Below, one piece after another: positions 1-11,809 of a DNA stretch of 64,000 nucleotides. A model generated the notes under the pieces. That model was not told the DNA's origin. It searched no databases and saw nothing but the letters and a program-made list of their open reading frames with translations. Every line of letters starts with the position of its first letter. The first letter of the stretch is position 1. Source of the stretch: Linyphia triangularis (lineage: Eukaryota; Arthropoda; Arachnida; Araneae; Linyphiidae); the NCBI GenBank assembly GCA_963978545.1, contig OZ021732.1:32518123-32582122 (forward strand), in the 5' to 3' direction. Both the position numbers and the translations under genes were made by a program.

Positions 1-1328
1 TCCAACATATGTGTATTTGCTCCTTGGAGTTGGAGGTTCAAGTTATATAATTTCTCGAATATGTCGACCAAGTAGCTCAATTTAATCACAAATAAACCAT
101 TGCGAAAATTCTCGGCTTCCGTTCCGTTTTCTTCTTCTGAGAAAAAGGCGATTTCTTCTCTTAATTCATAAATACGTTGCAAAAATTTCTCACGTGATAA
201 CCATCTTGCCTCGTAATAAAATAGTAAAGCTGATTGTACTGAACCCATGTCTTTACAAAGTGCGGAAAAGATTCTCGATTTCGGAGGTCTCTTTTTTATA
301 TAATTTACTACGGTTACAACCGTAGTTAACTCAATATTCAGACCAGGACTCATTTCTTTCGAAGCCAAAGCTTCTCTGCGGATCATGCAATGCGTCCAGA
401 CGCACTGAGGCGATTTTTGATTGACAAGTGCTTGCATACCTTGGAATCTTCCGGACATTGAACGAGCACCATCGGTGCATATTTTTCATTCTATATTTGC
501 CTCGTTCATAAAATAATTTAAAAAGCAAATAATGCGAGCGCTGTTGTTTGGAATTCTATTGGTTTGCAGAAAAGAAAAGCTTCTACTACTGACATATTAT
601 CACAAAATCGAACATACGCAATTAAATGAGCATCTTTATTACTATCTGTTGCTTTATCCAGCTATATTGAAAAAAATTTGTCATGCAACTTCGAGAAAAG
701 CTGACACGGTACATCTTCAACTATATCACCAATTCGACGAGCAACAGTATCATTTGAAAGAGGTATGGACTGCAATTGTTTTGAAAAATTATCTCCAAAC
801 ATAGTTTCTATAATCTCAATTGCTGCTGGCAAAATAAGCACTTCACCAATAGTGTGAGGTTTTTACATCTGGCTATTTTATATGAAACTTTGTAAAATGC
901 AATTAAAGCTTTTTTATTCAAAAAGTTTCTTTAAAAAATTATTGTTGCTTTTTTTCTGATTTTAATTTTAATTCGAAAAAATTTCTGGGTTTGTTGACCT
1001 ACTCACTATGAAGCGTTTTCAAATATCGTTTGAGTTTATTTGGTTTCACGCTATCTGCGGCCAATATTTTTGAGCAAATGATACACAAGTATCTTTCTTC
1101 TTCATTTACTCCAGTACTGGTAAACCCAAAATTTAAGTATTCTTGAGAATATTTTCTTGATTTTATTTTCGGAACCACGTTCGTCTGTGTACTTGTTGAT
1201 GCTTGACTATCGTCTAATGCTCGCTTACTTCCGTCTAAAAATTTATCCATGAGTCGGCATAAATCTGCTCCCGTGAATATTTGATATGGGGAATTGCAAT
1301 TAAAACGAAACATATAAAATATACACAT
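1..1328 (-). pseudogene. Decayed ZBED5/SCAND3-like (hAT-derived) BED-finger protein, 3' end runs off the window
   Basis: Reading the minus strand from 1328 leftwards, the first block (999-1328) begins with a short M-D-K-F-L start and a BED-type zinc finger. The pair CIICSK is followed by a lysine-rich stretch ending KRYLKTLHSE, which is the usual N-terminus of ZBED5/SCAND3/FAM200-type proteins derived from hAT transposases. TAG at 999-1001 stops it. Family-like sequence then resumes in shifting frames down to base 1, including a segment near 30-60 encoding FEKLYNLNLQLQG, typical of the hAT dimerisation/catalytic region. Several stops and frameshifts interrupt it, so no functional protein is expected. 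The C-terminal part lies outside the window. Known family members are nuclear, DNA-binding and domesticated from transposases. Recognition is from memory of the family, without a database search. Confidence 0.75.
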
Positions 1329-1630
1329 TCACGATAGATTCGATAGCGATAGAAGGATCGACTAGAATGAGACTGGTTGGAATTGAAACTTGTGTTATCG
1401 AACATTTTCCTTCTTCCTATGAGAAAACATTTGCTCTGCGTATGCTCGAGACGGCATCGGTCGTGTTCACCGCCCGCTTGGCAAAATGCCAGATGTGGTT
1501 TCTCGCCCACATTGGCTCGCTATTACTCTTGTTTTGGCAGTTAGTTAAAAATAATTAAAAAACAGAATCCAAAATACTCAATATACATTATTGTTGTATA
1601 CATTTTATTATAAACGGGGGCGCGATTTAA

Positions 1631-1895
1631 CCCTCTGAGCGTCAAGGGAATGGGCGAAATTATACAGTTGTTTTCCCTGCAATAATTTTTAAATTTTATT
1701 TCTGATCCAAATATATAATTTTTTAAAATTATTTTTTATTTATTTTGTTTTAAGTAGGTTTTAAACTATCATCCTAATAAAAAGATTTAAAAAATATTTT
1801 ATTTTACATTTTATTTATAAATTTAAAAAGGTTGTGTATTGCTGGAAAAACTGGGGATCAAATGACGGATATATACGCCCGTGACCCTCAGAAGG
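1631..1895 (+). mobile_element. piggyBac-type MITE, copy 1 (TTAA-flanked)
   Basis: A 265-bp non-coding element. Its left end reads CCCTCTGAGCGTCAAGGG directly after TTAA (1627-1630). Its right end is the imperfect inverted match CCCGTGACCCTCAGAAGG, followed by TT and then TTAA (1898-1901). TTAA targets and CCC-starting inverted repeats are the hallmark of piggyBac-superfamily insertions. A near-identical copy lies inverted at 31562-31825. The interior has no ORF, so transposition would depend on an outside transposase. Confidence 0.7.
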
Positions 1896-1901
1896 TTTTA
1901 A

Positions 1902-3100
1902 ATTATGATTGAAAACTGGGCCACGAATGCTGAAAGGTTGAGAAACGCTGACCTAAAGCATAATTATTATTAATATTATTTTTTTATTATTATTATTATT
2001 TTTTTTCCCCCTTCCTTTTTCCTTTTTTTCCTTTTTTTTTTTTCCCCTTCTTTTTCAAAATACTCTTCCTTTCGATTCTTTATCTAGTTAAAAACATGTT
2101 GATTAAGTTTCTAAATTGTTTTTTGGTGTACATGGAACCGCCACAGTTACTTATGTTAGGTCACGTTAATTAAGATTCAACCACTTCTTCAGTCATTCCT
2201 GAAAAATCACGTAGGGTTGCTTTTTCCCTTGAATCAATTCAATGACAAATGCGTAACTTTGAAAAAAATTGCAAGCAGAACTACATTATTAAAGTGAATA
2301 TTTTTAAAGAAAGTGCCCCGTAATTAAACAGGCACCTTCTAGAGTAGTATGGGCCCTGTAGAAGTCAAAAGATCTTCCTAGAACTTTAAATACTAACTAC
2401 TGAGACCATTTGAACTCTATAAACAATTTCATAAGAGCATAATTTAATTTTCAGTGAATTACGCTTAAGAAAAGGGGAATAATTACATGATCGATATTCA
2501 AAATTTATTGAATAGTTTATTTTAAACTGAAACCTCTTTCACAATTTTTGCTATAAAGTTCAACCGATAAAGTTATCTTCCTTGTTTAGTAATTTCCATA
2601 ACTAGTAATTTAATTATTAAGATAGCCATATTTATAAGTGGTAAAAAAATTAAATTAGTGCTTCAGATTTCATATTCCTTGGTCTCAATAGTATGTGTAC
2701 TAAAAAATCAATGTAACAATACGCATTTTGTTAAGATATATAAATATACCCAAGCTTCAAATGGCTCTAAACAATGACAGTTCAATAATAACACAGGCCA
2801 ACAGTGGTTTTGGTGCCGGGGTAATTGGAGCTGATTTCTTATGAATTTGATACCCTGAATTCAAATATGGCGTTAGTTTTTGCCTAGGAGCTCGAATTTC
2901 TGAGATATAGCATTTTCATGAAATGGACAATTCTCAGGCTGACGCACGGGGCATTTTGGCGTTTTTTTTTTTTTTCTACTCGTAAACAGATAAGAATTAT
3001 AAAATTAAGATGAATCTAATATTTATGTTCTTATTTGATACATTTTTACATGGTGGCAAAGTTAAAAGGGAAAATAATTACTTTAACTAGGTCAAATATG
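1902..3100. other. AT-rich spacer with a transposon-like GC-richer block
   Basis: No gene is visible. A pyrimidine-rich tract lies at about 1981-2050. A block at about 2790-2960 has higher GC and looks like a repeat that commonly accompanies the degenerate ORF family next door at 3104-3700, but I cannot define its ends. It is followed by a 14-nt T run. Confidence 0.4.
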
Positions 3101-3103
3101 CAT

Positions 3104-3700
3104 TTATTTCCATTGTTCATGATACTTTATGTTCTCCAATACCATAGCTATGGTGTTATATTCTTCATTCATTTTTGTTGACTGAACAATTAGTATTGAA
3201 CCACATTTGTTCTCATAGTGTAAAAGGAAGGACACATTTCTATCTTCGCTTTGAGCTATCAATAAATAACTGCCAATTATGTGGAAAATATTCAAGAAGA
3301 CCCATTTTTTCTAGGAGTTCTCTAATTCTGTGATAAACTACAAAATTGTCTTCTTGAGAGAAAACAAGTAGATCCTTTTCTCTTGTACAGTAAAAACTAA
3401 TTTTGGTTCCTTTTTCCAATTTTTTTTTTTTTTTTAAACCTGGAAGCCAGTAATTCAAAGATTCATTTTGAAAAGTTGAGATCTCTGGTGAGGTCATTTA
3501 ATTCATACTGGTTGAAATGTTGAGGAACTGAAGATATCCCATCATAATCACTATCACCTTCATTAATATCAGAAGGGTGATCAGAGGGACAATACTCATC
3601 CTTATACAGCTTTGGTAGCTGGTGAAACGTTGGTATAGGCACTACCTCTGAATGAAAGACCGGGCGTTTTTCAGAGACTAAATTAGAATATGTCCACTTG
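3104..3700 (-). pseudogene. Decayed copy of an uncharacterised multi-copy arthropod ORF family (copy 1)
   Basis: On the minus strand the order is an acidic segment with PKLYKDEYCPSDH and NQYELNDLTRDLNFSK, then KGTKISFY and WQLFIDSSKR, then a block ending ENIKYHEQWK. This order matches a large, unnamed family that I recall from arthropod predicted proteomes, with motifs of the KGTKISFYR...EWRLFIDSSK...SLKAVLLHNG type. The reading frame changes at the T run near 3420-3435 and again at about 3240-3295, and a stop interrupts the segment before the T run. The copy is therefore dead and lacks most of the downstream family. A further fragment is at 58140-59100 on the opposite strand. Minus-strand frames at 3701-4031 may belong to its upstream part but were not recognised. 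The function is unknown; the multi-copy, decayed state suggests a transposon origin. Confidence 0.6.
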
Positions 3701-4455
3701 CTACTGTTGTTTCGGTCGATTCCAGTAATATATACTAAACAGAAATAATAGCCAACCCTTGCATAAGTGATTTATGACCTCACAAAATGAAGTTAAAATT
3801 GCATATTTCGTGTAGAACTGCACATTAAAGAAGCACTGATCTAACAAAAAGTAGAGCTGATAGAGAAAAACTGATTTCATATTTAGATTCAGCACCCCAA
3901 ATATAGCTAAAATCAGTTATAAAATCTTGGGCATCAAAATAATTTTTTTTTTGTTGGCCTCTGTAATTAGCCTGTACATAAATTAACTTGCATCTACGTT
4001 CTTTAAGAAAATATAAGAACTGCTTAACCATAACACTATTTCAGAGTTGTATTTTATCATTTGCAAGTATAGCTTTCATTTCCTTACTTTGGAAAGTTCC
4101 CCCAAAATGCTTAAAAATATAAATGAATAATTTGCCATAGGAATTTACTCATATTAAGCCCCGTTAATGAACAAACGCCATCAAGAAATTAGGAGACTAA
4201 TTCTTTTTTTTTTTTTTTTTTCCGTAATGAAAGCGCCTTGATTGCATCGGAAATTGGCCGAAACGTAAAACGATTACTGTTGGTATTGCGTAATTGGAAA
4301 CGAAGCAAGTCCCTTGGAGGTAATAAGTTTAGATTAATTGATATCAAAGCGAATTTCTTGTGGTGGTTAAGCTTTTCTTTGAGTTTGAAAATAAAAGAAC
4401 AAATGAACCAAAAAAAAATTTGGGAAACAATTTCAGCAGAGCTTAAAAAAGCAAA

Positions 4456-5586
<1,131 letters not shown>

Positions 5587-5594
5587 CACACCAA

Positions 5595-6173
5595 TAGGCT
5601 TGGGCGATGTATCGATACATCGTCTAAAACCGGTGTGAAATCAACATCGTCAAACCAGTGTCACTATTTTCCCTAAACCGATACATCACGATCTTTTTTG
5701 ACGAGAGCGCGATACACTCATTGCCTAGCACTTCAAGGACAAAGAAACGATGATGCCACGATTCATGCGCGGTGTTTCTTAAATACTATAGAAACGTATT
5801 GAAACCGTCGACACAGCGCCGTTTGAGACACGATTCTTCACCAGATCTCAGTAATCCTCCCTGCATATGCGCGGTGTATCCAAGACTGTATAGAAACGTA
5901 GTGTAACAGCTACACCGCGCCGTTTGAGATGATTTCCATTTGCTTTTGCTGTATCGGCATCGTGGTAATCGTATCCGGTATGTGAGATGTTTCAATGATT
6001 GAATAGAAACAAAACGCCACAGATGGCATCGCGAACTTAATCACTTATTACATGTTGCATTCGCTTTTGCATCCTCTGGCTTTTGAAATTTAAAATAAAG
6101 TTGGAAAAAAGTGCACATTTCAAGGGGAAAAAAGCACGTATGACATGTTGAAATTATAATTCAATTTTGCAAT

Positions 6174-6215
<42 letters not shown>

Positions 6216-7443
6216 TAGGTCTTGCGTTTATTTCCTATTTTGTTTTTACAGCTGAGTACTGAAATTACGAGGTGGTTTTCAGGCGCCAGTTAGTCTAGTA
6301 ATATTGGAGATTCGGTGAAAGAAGTATTCCTTTTATTGTTTGAACATTTTTTTTGTTCTCTCAACTCATGAAAAACGTTTGGATTTTTATTTAATTTGTC
6401 ATCAGGTAAAAGACCTTGATATTCTATTTTTGGAATTCAATTGAGTATTTCCTAAACTTTTTGTGTTTCATTTTTGATTTTTTTTTTTTCTCTAACTTGG
6501 AAAAAATAAAATAATACATTTTTGTATTTTTTAAATCTTTTACATTAACTTCAGGATTTTTTTTATCTAACATTTTTACCCTTTGAGAGCTTTGCTTTAT
6601 TTATTAACTAAAGGGGATTGCGGTATTATTGCGTGGTAATTTATGTCTAGTTCTTACCCAGTTAAGATAATCAGATTGTTTATTACTATGATGGTTTGTT
6701 ATATCTGCCAAAATCAATATGAACTAGCGCATGGACTGATTACAGTTGTTTCTCTAGTTTGATTGCTTAAATACTTATAAACGATTTTTTCCCCATTTAT
6801 GTTGAAGGATTTTCTCTTCTGATTCGTAAGTAAAAAAATGTTTTATAATTATTATTTTTTTCAATTTGTACAATTTGAATAAAGTTTATTTCCATAAGAT
6901 TCATTACTCAATCCAACATTGTTTCTTAAAAATGCTGAAATGCAGATTTTTTTTGGGACAAAATAAAGATCATTAGAATTTTAAATGTTATGCATTAATT
7001 TTATTTTTATTGTTTAATAGTTATAATGTATATAGTAAATAATAAAATATTCATTATAAAGTATGTATTTGATTTAATAATTAAGAATATCCAATAACTA
7101 AAGTAACATGTGCACCGCCAGTAAGTGCACTTCTCCCCCCCCCCCATATAAAACCAAAAAAATAAAAAATAACCGGCTTATACCCCCTTGGGTGCTTTAT
7201 GTATCCCCCTGAAAGTAATTCGGTTGCTGCTCATGTTATTTAAAATAAACTTCTACACATGAATTCAATAAAATGTTACAAAGCTAAGTAAGCATATCTT
7301 TCGGCTACATAGCGCGTTATGAAAACGTTGTTTTATAGTATTTTGTAAAACAAAAATTAATTAACATCGTGATGTATCGTGACATCGTGATGTTTTCTTC
7401 CCGATATATCGCGATGCAGAAATGTTAACATCGCCCAGGCCTA
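5595..7443. mobile_element. Non-autonomous hAT element with perfect 8-bp TSD
   Basis: The element is bounded by inverted ends TAGGCTTGGGCGATGT (left) and ACATCGCCCAGGCCTA (right). It is flanked on both sides by the exact 8-bp duplication CACACCAA (5587-5594 and 7444-7451). An 8-bp duplication with short TIRs is diagnostic of the hAT superfamily. Subterminal ATCG-rich palindromic motifs (for example TGTATCGATACATCG and ATCGTGATGTATCGTGACATCG) sit inside both ends and resemble transposase-binding repeats. The 1.85-kb interior has no transposase-like ORF. It includes a 40-nt T run (6175-6214) and a short tandem duplication (5765-5930). Confidence 0.85.
5765..5930. repeat. Two diverged copies of a 102-bp-period repeat inside the hAT element
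   Basis: Both units start with ATGCGCGGTGT (5765 and 5867) and end with GCGCCGTTTGAGA. In the second unit GCGCGGTGTA and TACACCGCGC form a 10-bp perfect inverted repeat about 34 bp apart, so each unit may itself fold. The short minus-strand frame across it is not recognised as protein. Confidence 0.6.
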
Positions 7444-7451
7444 CACACCAA

Positions 7452-9871
7452 TTATTTATTTAATTTTTTTAAATATTTTCATGAAAGATTGTGAAAGAAA
7501 CTTTTTATTTGGCAATGTTTCAATAAAGAAAAATATAGTATATCTGTGTGACTTGTTTATTCCTTAATAACTAGAAAGTAAATTCAATGAAGTGGAAAAG
7601 AATTGATTTTTTTACCCATGCTGTCTTATTAAACTTCATTGACTCCACTAAAATTAATTATTAACATGGTATTAAATATTTTTGGATGTTTAACTTTAAG
7701 TACATTTTTGGTCAAAGTACTTCAAAATGAAGGTTAAGGGTCTTACAGGTCCTAAGGTAATATACTCATGCCCTTTGTTCAATAAAACTTTAATTTAGGG
7801 ATTAAATTAATGCATCGGGGCAAATGAACAATTGTGAATTTTAGTGAAAAATGTTCTCAAACCTGATGGCTTTAAAATAAGACTATGCTCCTTATGATAC
7901 TCAATATGATTTTTTAAACTACATTTATTTTTTATAAAGGAACAATATAATTACCATAAACCTTAAAAAAATATATATAATTACCATTGTGACGAACCAG
8001 TTTTTGTCAGTGCAAGACATTTTTTGCCAGAGATAATTTACTTTGAATCAACTAATTGAAAAATGTAATGCAGTTTATAGTGTATAATGCCTTAATAAAA
8101 CTACTCTTTGAAACTACTAGGATTAATTACATAGTGCAATAATTGAGTTTTATCTAGTTTTCAATACTTGATGTTTTTACAAAAAGTGGATATTTTTAAA
8201 TGTATTAGGTTTCATGTAGCAAATAATTCTGTGAAATTTACAATTAAACTTGAAATACTAAATAAATTATGAAAAAAGTTATGTCGGATGCTATTAGATC
8301 CTAATTAAGAAACTATCTTTTTTATTAATTAGTAAATAATAGCAAGTGAAGAAATTGTTTGTAGACTTGTTGATTTTTTAACACTTGTTAAATGTTTTAA
8401 AATTAACGAAAAGTTATTTAGTTTGGGTATTAAAGCAGAATTACTACAATGTGATCTGGTACACTCATATTAAACTATTCAAATAAAGTTAAATAGATTT
8501 TTAGTAAAAAAATATTTCATTTGTATTATAAGCACACATTTAAAGCTTCGTCGAATTAAATAGAATTGAAAAGTATTCAAAACTGAATAATTTATCGAAA
8601 AACATAGAATGTTCTTCAATTTTTCAGAATATGTATGTAGACATAATAAAATTAAACGCACACAAGGGATAAAAATACACGCATAAATTTGGAATAATAT
8701 TTATAAAGAAGAAGTTTCACCATCCCACTGTGCCACTTGGCATTTGTAAATAGATTACTCGTAAAAGAAATACTTAGCTGAAAGAGTTCAGTTTATTTGG
8801 TGAAAGCTAAAATAAATTCTGTTATAGCTGCTTTATTCTGAGATCATAGCAAAAGTGAACTCTTAAGTTTTATAAAATATCATTTGTTTCATGTGTTTAC
8901 TTTGCATAGAAGAATTCAATTTTTCATCACATTTTCAAGTTATGTTTGAAGAAAAGCTTCGAAATATTTATTTTAACTCCAAGCATCCTTATACTATCTA
9001 ATAACTTCTTTTCAAAAATGAAGAAAAGAAAAACCGATTCTCAAACAGCTGACAAAACAAGATCAATCTAGTTCGATTCCATGCTTTTCTGCACTTGAAT
9101 AAATAATCTAAAGAATAGAAAGTGGGAAAGTTTTGCAAAGAATGGCAGAAACTATCAATTTATTATTGGTCTATAGAAAGACAAACAGTTTAAAAAAAAA
9201 AAAAAAAAAAATTGTTCCAGAATCTATTTAAATATCAAGTAAAACACCACCATCGGTTTATTTTGAGTCTCCTTTTTTTAAAAAAAAAGGGTTAGTTTTT
9301 TGGACGAGTCAACGATATATATTCTCTGAGTAAACTGATTATTGGCTCTCATTAATATGTAACAAGAAATTCTAACTATTATCATAGTTTATTTAATTAA
9401 TCTAAGGAATTCATATGATTAAAATATTAAGTATGAATTAGTTAAAAAGCCAATCAAAAGGATATTTATTTGCTGTGTAAAAATATTTCGCCAACTTTTT
9501 TCAACATTTTAAATAATATATTCGTAAGCATAGTCTTCTTGCTTAAAATTGTCTTAAACCTTCAATAAATTCATTATAGGATCATTTTTAAATTGGGTAT
9601 GGATGTGCTACTGGGATTATAGGAAAATATTATTTGAATAAAAAATAAATTACTTAAAAAATTTCCTACCACATGGAAATTTTGAACTCGTAAGTCTTTA
9701 ATCGAAATTAGCTTTACAAGGAGGGATATATCGTAAAAAATGTAATTAAAGTTTTTCATTCAAATAAAACAATCCAATAAAGTTTTATATGTGAAACGTC
9801 ATTTTCAGAGAAACTGAAGTATTTTAGAAAACTTTTAAGATTTATTTATGTTTTAAATAAAAAAAAAAGGT
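7452..9871. other. AT-rich spacer without recognisable genes
   Basis: No supported ORF, RNA gene or bounded repeat. Holds an A run at about 9191-9211 and scattered short T and A runs. Confidence 0.5.
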
Positions 9872-10357
9872 CTTATACTCAGTGGTAGAAGTGGGGGAAA
9901 AAAAGGTGGGGGGACGGCCAAAAATTGGTGACAAGTGCACCCCCTCAACGATAAATTTTATAATTTCGTTTCTAATAACAATAAATTTATAACAATTAAA
10001 TAAATAACAATTAACTAGTAGAAAGGAAACAATTTTCAACACGAACAAGGGTCCAAAATTTATTGTTATTTTAATGAATATTCTGGGACTTAGTTTTTTT
10101 ACTAAGAAATAAGAGATGAAGTGAAGTAATAATTCAACATTATATACGTAACTGTTTATTTAGATTTAAATATTGCCCCTAAATAAGCATACGTTCATAA
10201 AATTAAATTAATAAGGAATTCTAATTTTTTTTTTTTTTAAATACTTTGTCTTTCTATTTTTTTCTAGTTCCTCCAAAGTTAAAATTTTACCAAGTGAAAA
10301 TACCTATATCTTTATACAAAGTAGTATAATACATTTTTATAACACTATGATATAAAT

Positions 10358-10388
<31 letters not shown>

Positions 10389-10739
10389 CAGTGACTTAAA
10401 ACTTTTTCTCAGTGTCATTACATTTCGCATTTCCCTGCATGCTTGGTATATTTTTTAAGAAGAAAATCTATGCTTAATTAATTTTAGTACTATCTAATAT
10501 CCCATGCCCAGTATTGCTTAATGTTCAAAGAAATTTATAAACAAAATTAGGGATAAAAACTGAAAAATTTAGTCGGGAATAAATAAAAAAAAAAAATTTA
10601 CAATTTTTAATTACATGACTCGAAAGACAGTGATAAGATGAATTCGTTTCAACAATTTTGGCATTGATAGTATATACAAGTATTGTATTGTGCATTCAAA
10701 AATTGAAAGTAAAAAAAATGCAAAATGATATTTTACCTT

Positions 10740-11165
10740 CTTAAAGGAAATGTTTGCATTTTTCAGCTTTCTCGTTTGGCTTCATGGATAATTTTTCCTG
10801 CACATTTATGAGTTTTACTGGTTTTGTGTTTTTAAAAATATACTTTAAGGATTCTCGTTAGTCAAATTCCTTGTCTCCATGTTGCAAAATGTTACACCCT
10901 ACCCATTCGTTAGAAAGTTTCAAACTTTGTTTTTTATCTGGTTCCAAGCTTTTTAGCAGCCTTTTGTATGTGTTGCATCCAAGTTTTTGTTCTTCACAAA
11001 TAAGCCATGGATACTCGTTGTATTTCTGAAGGTGTGTATCATTTTGTGTTCAATACTTTGGATAATCATTACTGCAGTGCGTTTTTGCTTACTGTTGCTG
11101 CCATCACGTGCTAGATTTTCTCTCCACGTCGTCTCTTCAACTTGATGCACTTGCACATTTTCCAC
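10740..11165 (-). pseudogene. hAT transposase N-terminal zinc-finger remnant, KIAA1586-like
   Basis: Minus-strand translation gives HLQKYNEYPWLICEEQKLGC, then a K-S-L-E-P-D stretch, LSNEWVGCNIL and a basic tail ending EKAEKCKHFL. This pattern (YPWL-x-C then LGC, S-x-EW, basic H/K-rich helix) matches the TTF/BED-like finger of KIAA1586-type hAT proteins. It is spread over different frames: the upstream portion is in the frame starting at 11165, the finger in another, and the basic tail needs a further shift. TAA also cuts the finger frame. No DDE/RNase-H-like core follows. The product would have been a DNA-binding transposase; it is now inert. Confidence 0.55.
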
Positions 11166-11610
11166 TGCTCCTTCCTCAACGTTCTGTAGTGTATCGGAGT
11201 AATTTTTCTTACAGTTTTGAAGTCAAATATATCAATCTCATCTTGTTTTGTACTAGGTGGATTACGAATACAAATGCCGTTTAGAGTCACAAGTAAGAGT
11301 TAATGGTTAAGTTGGAGGAATACGCGGTTTTCTACTAAGAATCAACAAAACACAAAACATTTTAAAGTAAATGGTCTAGAACAAAACAGGAAATGATAGT
11401 GCAATAAATAAGTCTTTTTCTATCCACTCCTCAATAATCCCAGACAACGGGCGCCGAAACTCGCCGCGCATTTCCAAGAAAAATTGACTGAATCTGCTTA
11501 GAAAAAAACAAAAATAAAAGTATAAAAAATAACAAACAGCCAGAAAAAGCAGAAGTAAGGAAAATGGTTAATTCTATTTTTTCCCCCTCCCCTTTTAGTT
11601 TTTAGACGGA

Positions 11611-11735
11611 TTGAATGTTTTTTAAAATTGGGGGAATAGATTTCGGTAGTTTTAGAAGTGGGGGGATGGATTTCAGTGGTTTTAGAAGTGGGGGGATGGA
11701 TTTCCGTGTTTTTAGAAGTGGGGAGACGCATGGGT
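11611..11735. repeat. 30-bp minisatellite at hAT right end
   Basis: About 3.5 units of a 30-bp repeat with core TTTTAGAAGTGGGGGGATGG. The last unit is diverged and merges into a 14-nt G run (11751-11764). The open frames on both strands here are repeat translations (proline/threonine/serine-rich on minus, glycine-rich on plus) and are not genes. Confidence 0.85.
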
Positions 11736-11809
11736 ATTTTCTGGACAAGTGGGGGGGGGGGGGGACGCGTCACCCCGAGTCTACAAACAATTCTAGCACT
11801 GCTTATACG

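Larger units (their letters stand above)
9880..11801 (-). mobile_element. Decayed hAT element (KIAA1586-like transposase), 8-bp TSD
   Basis: The left end CAGTGGTAGAAGTGGGGG and the inverted right end CAGTGCTAGAATTG are related TIRs starting CAGTG. The flanks are CTTATACT (9872-9879) and CTTATACG (11802-11809), an 8-bp duplication with one difference. The length is 1922 bp. The coding strand is minus, with the promoter end on the right. A G-rich minisatellite sits just inside the right end, and the left end has similar G-rich motifs. The only protein remnant is the zinc-finger region at about 10740-11165, so most of the transposase has been lost. Confidence 0.75.

Noticed and set aside
4160..4173. 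Second pogo-type MITE
   Set aside because: Only about 12 bases match one end of the 24663-24833 element; no opposite end or TA pair was found.
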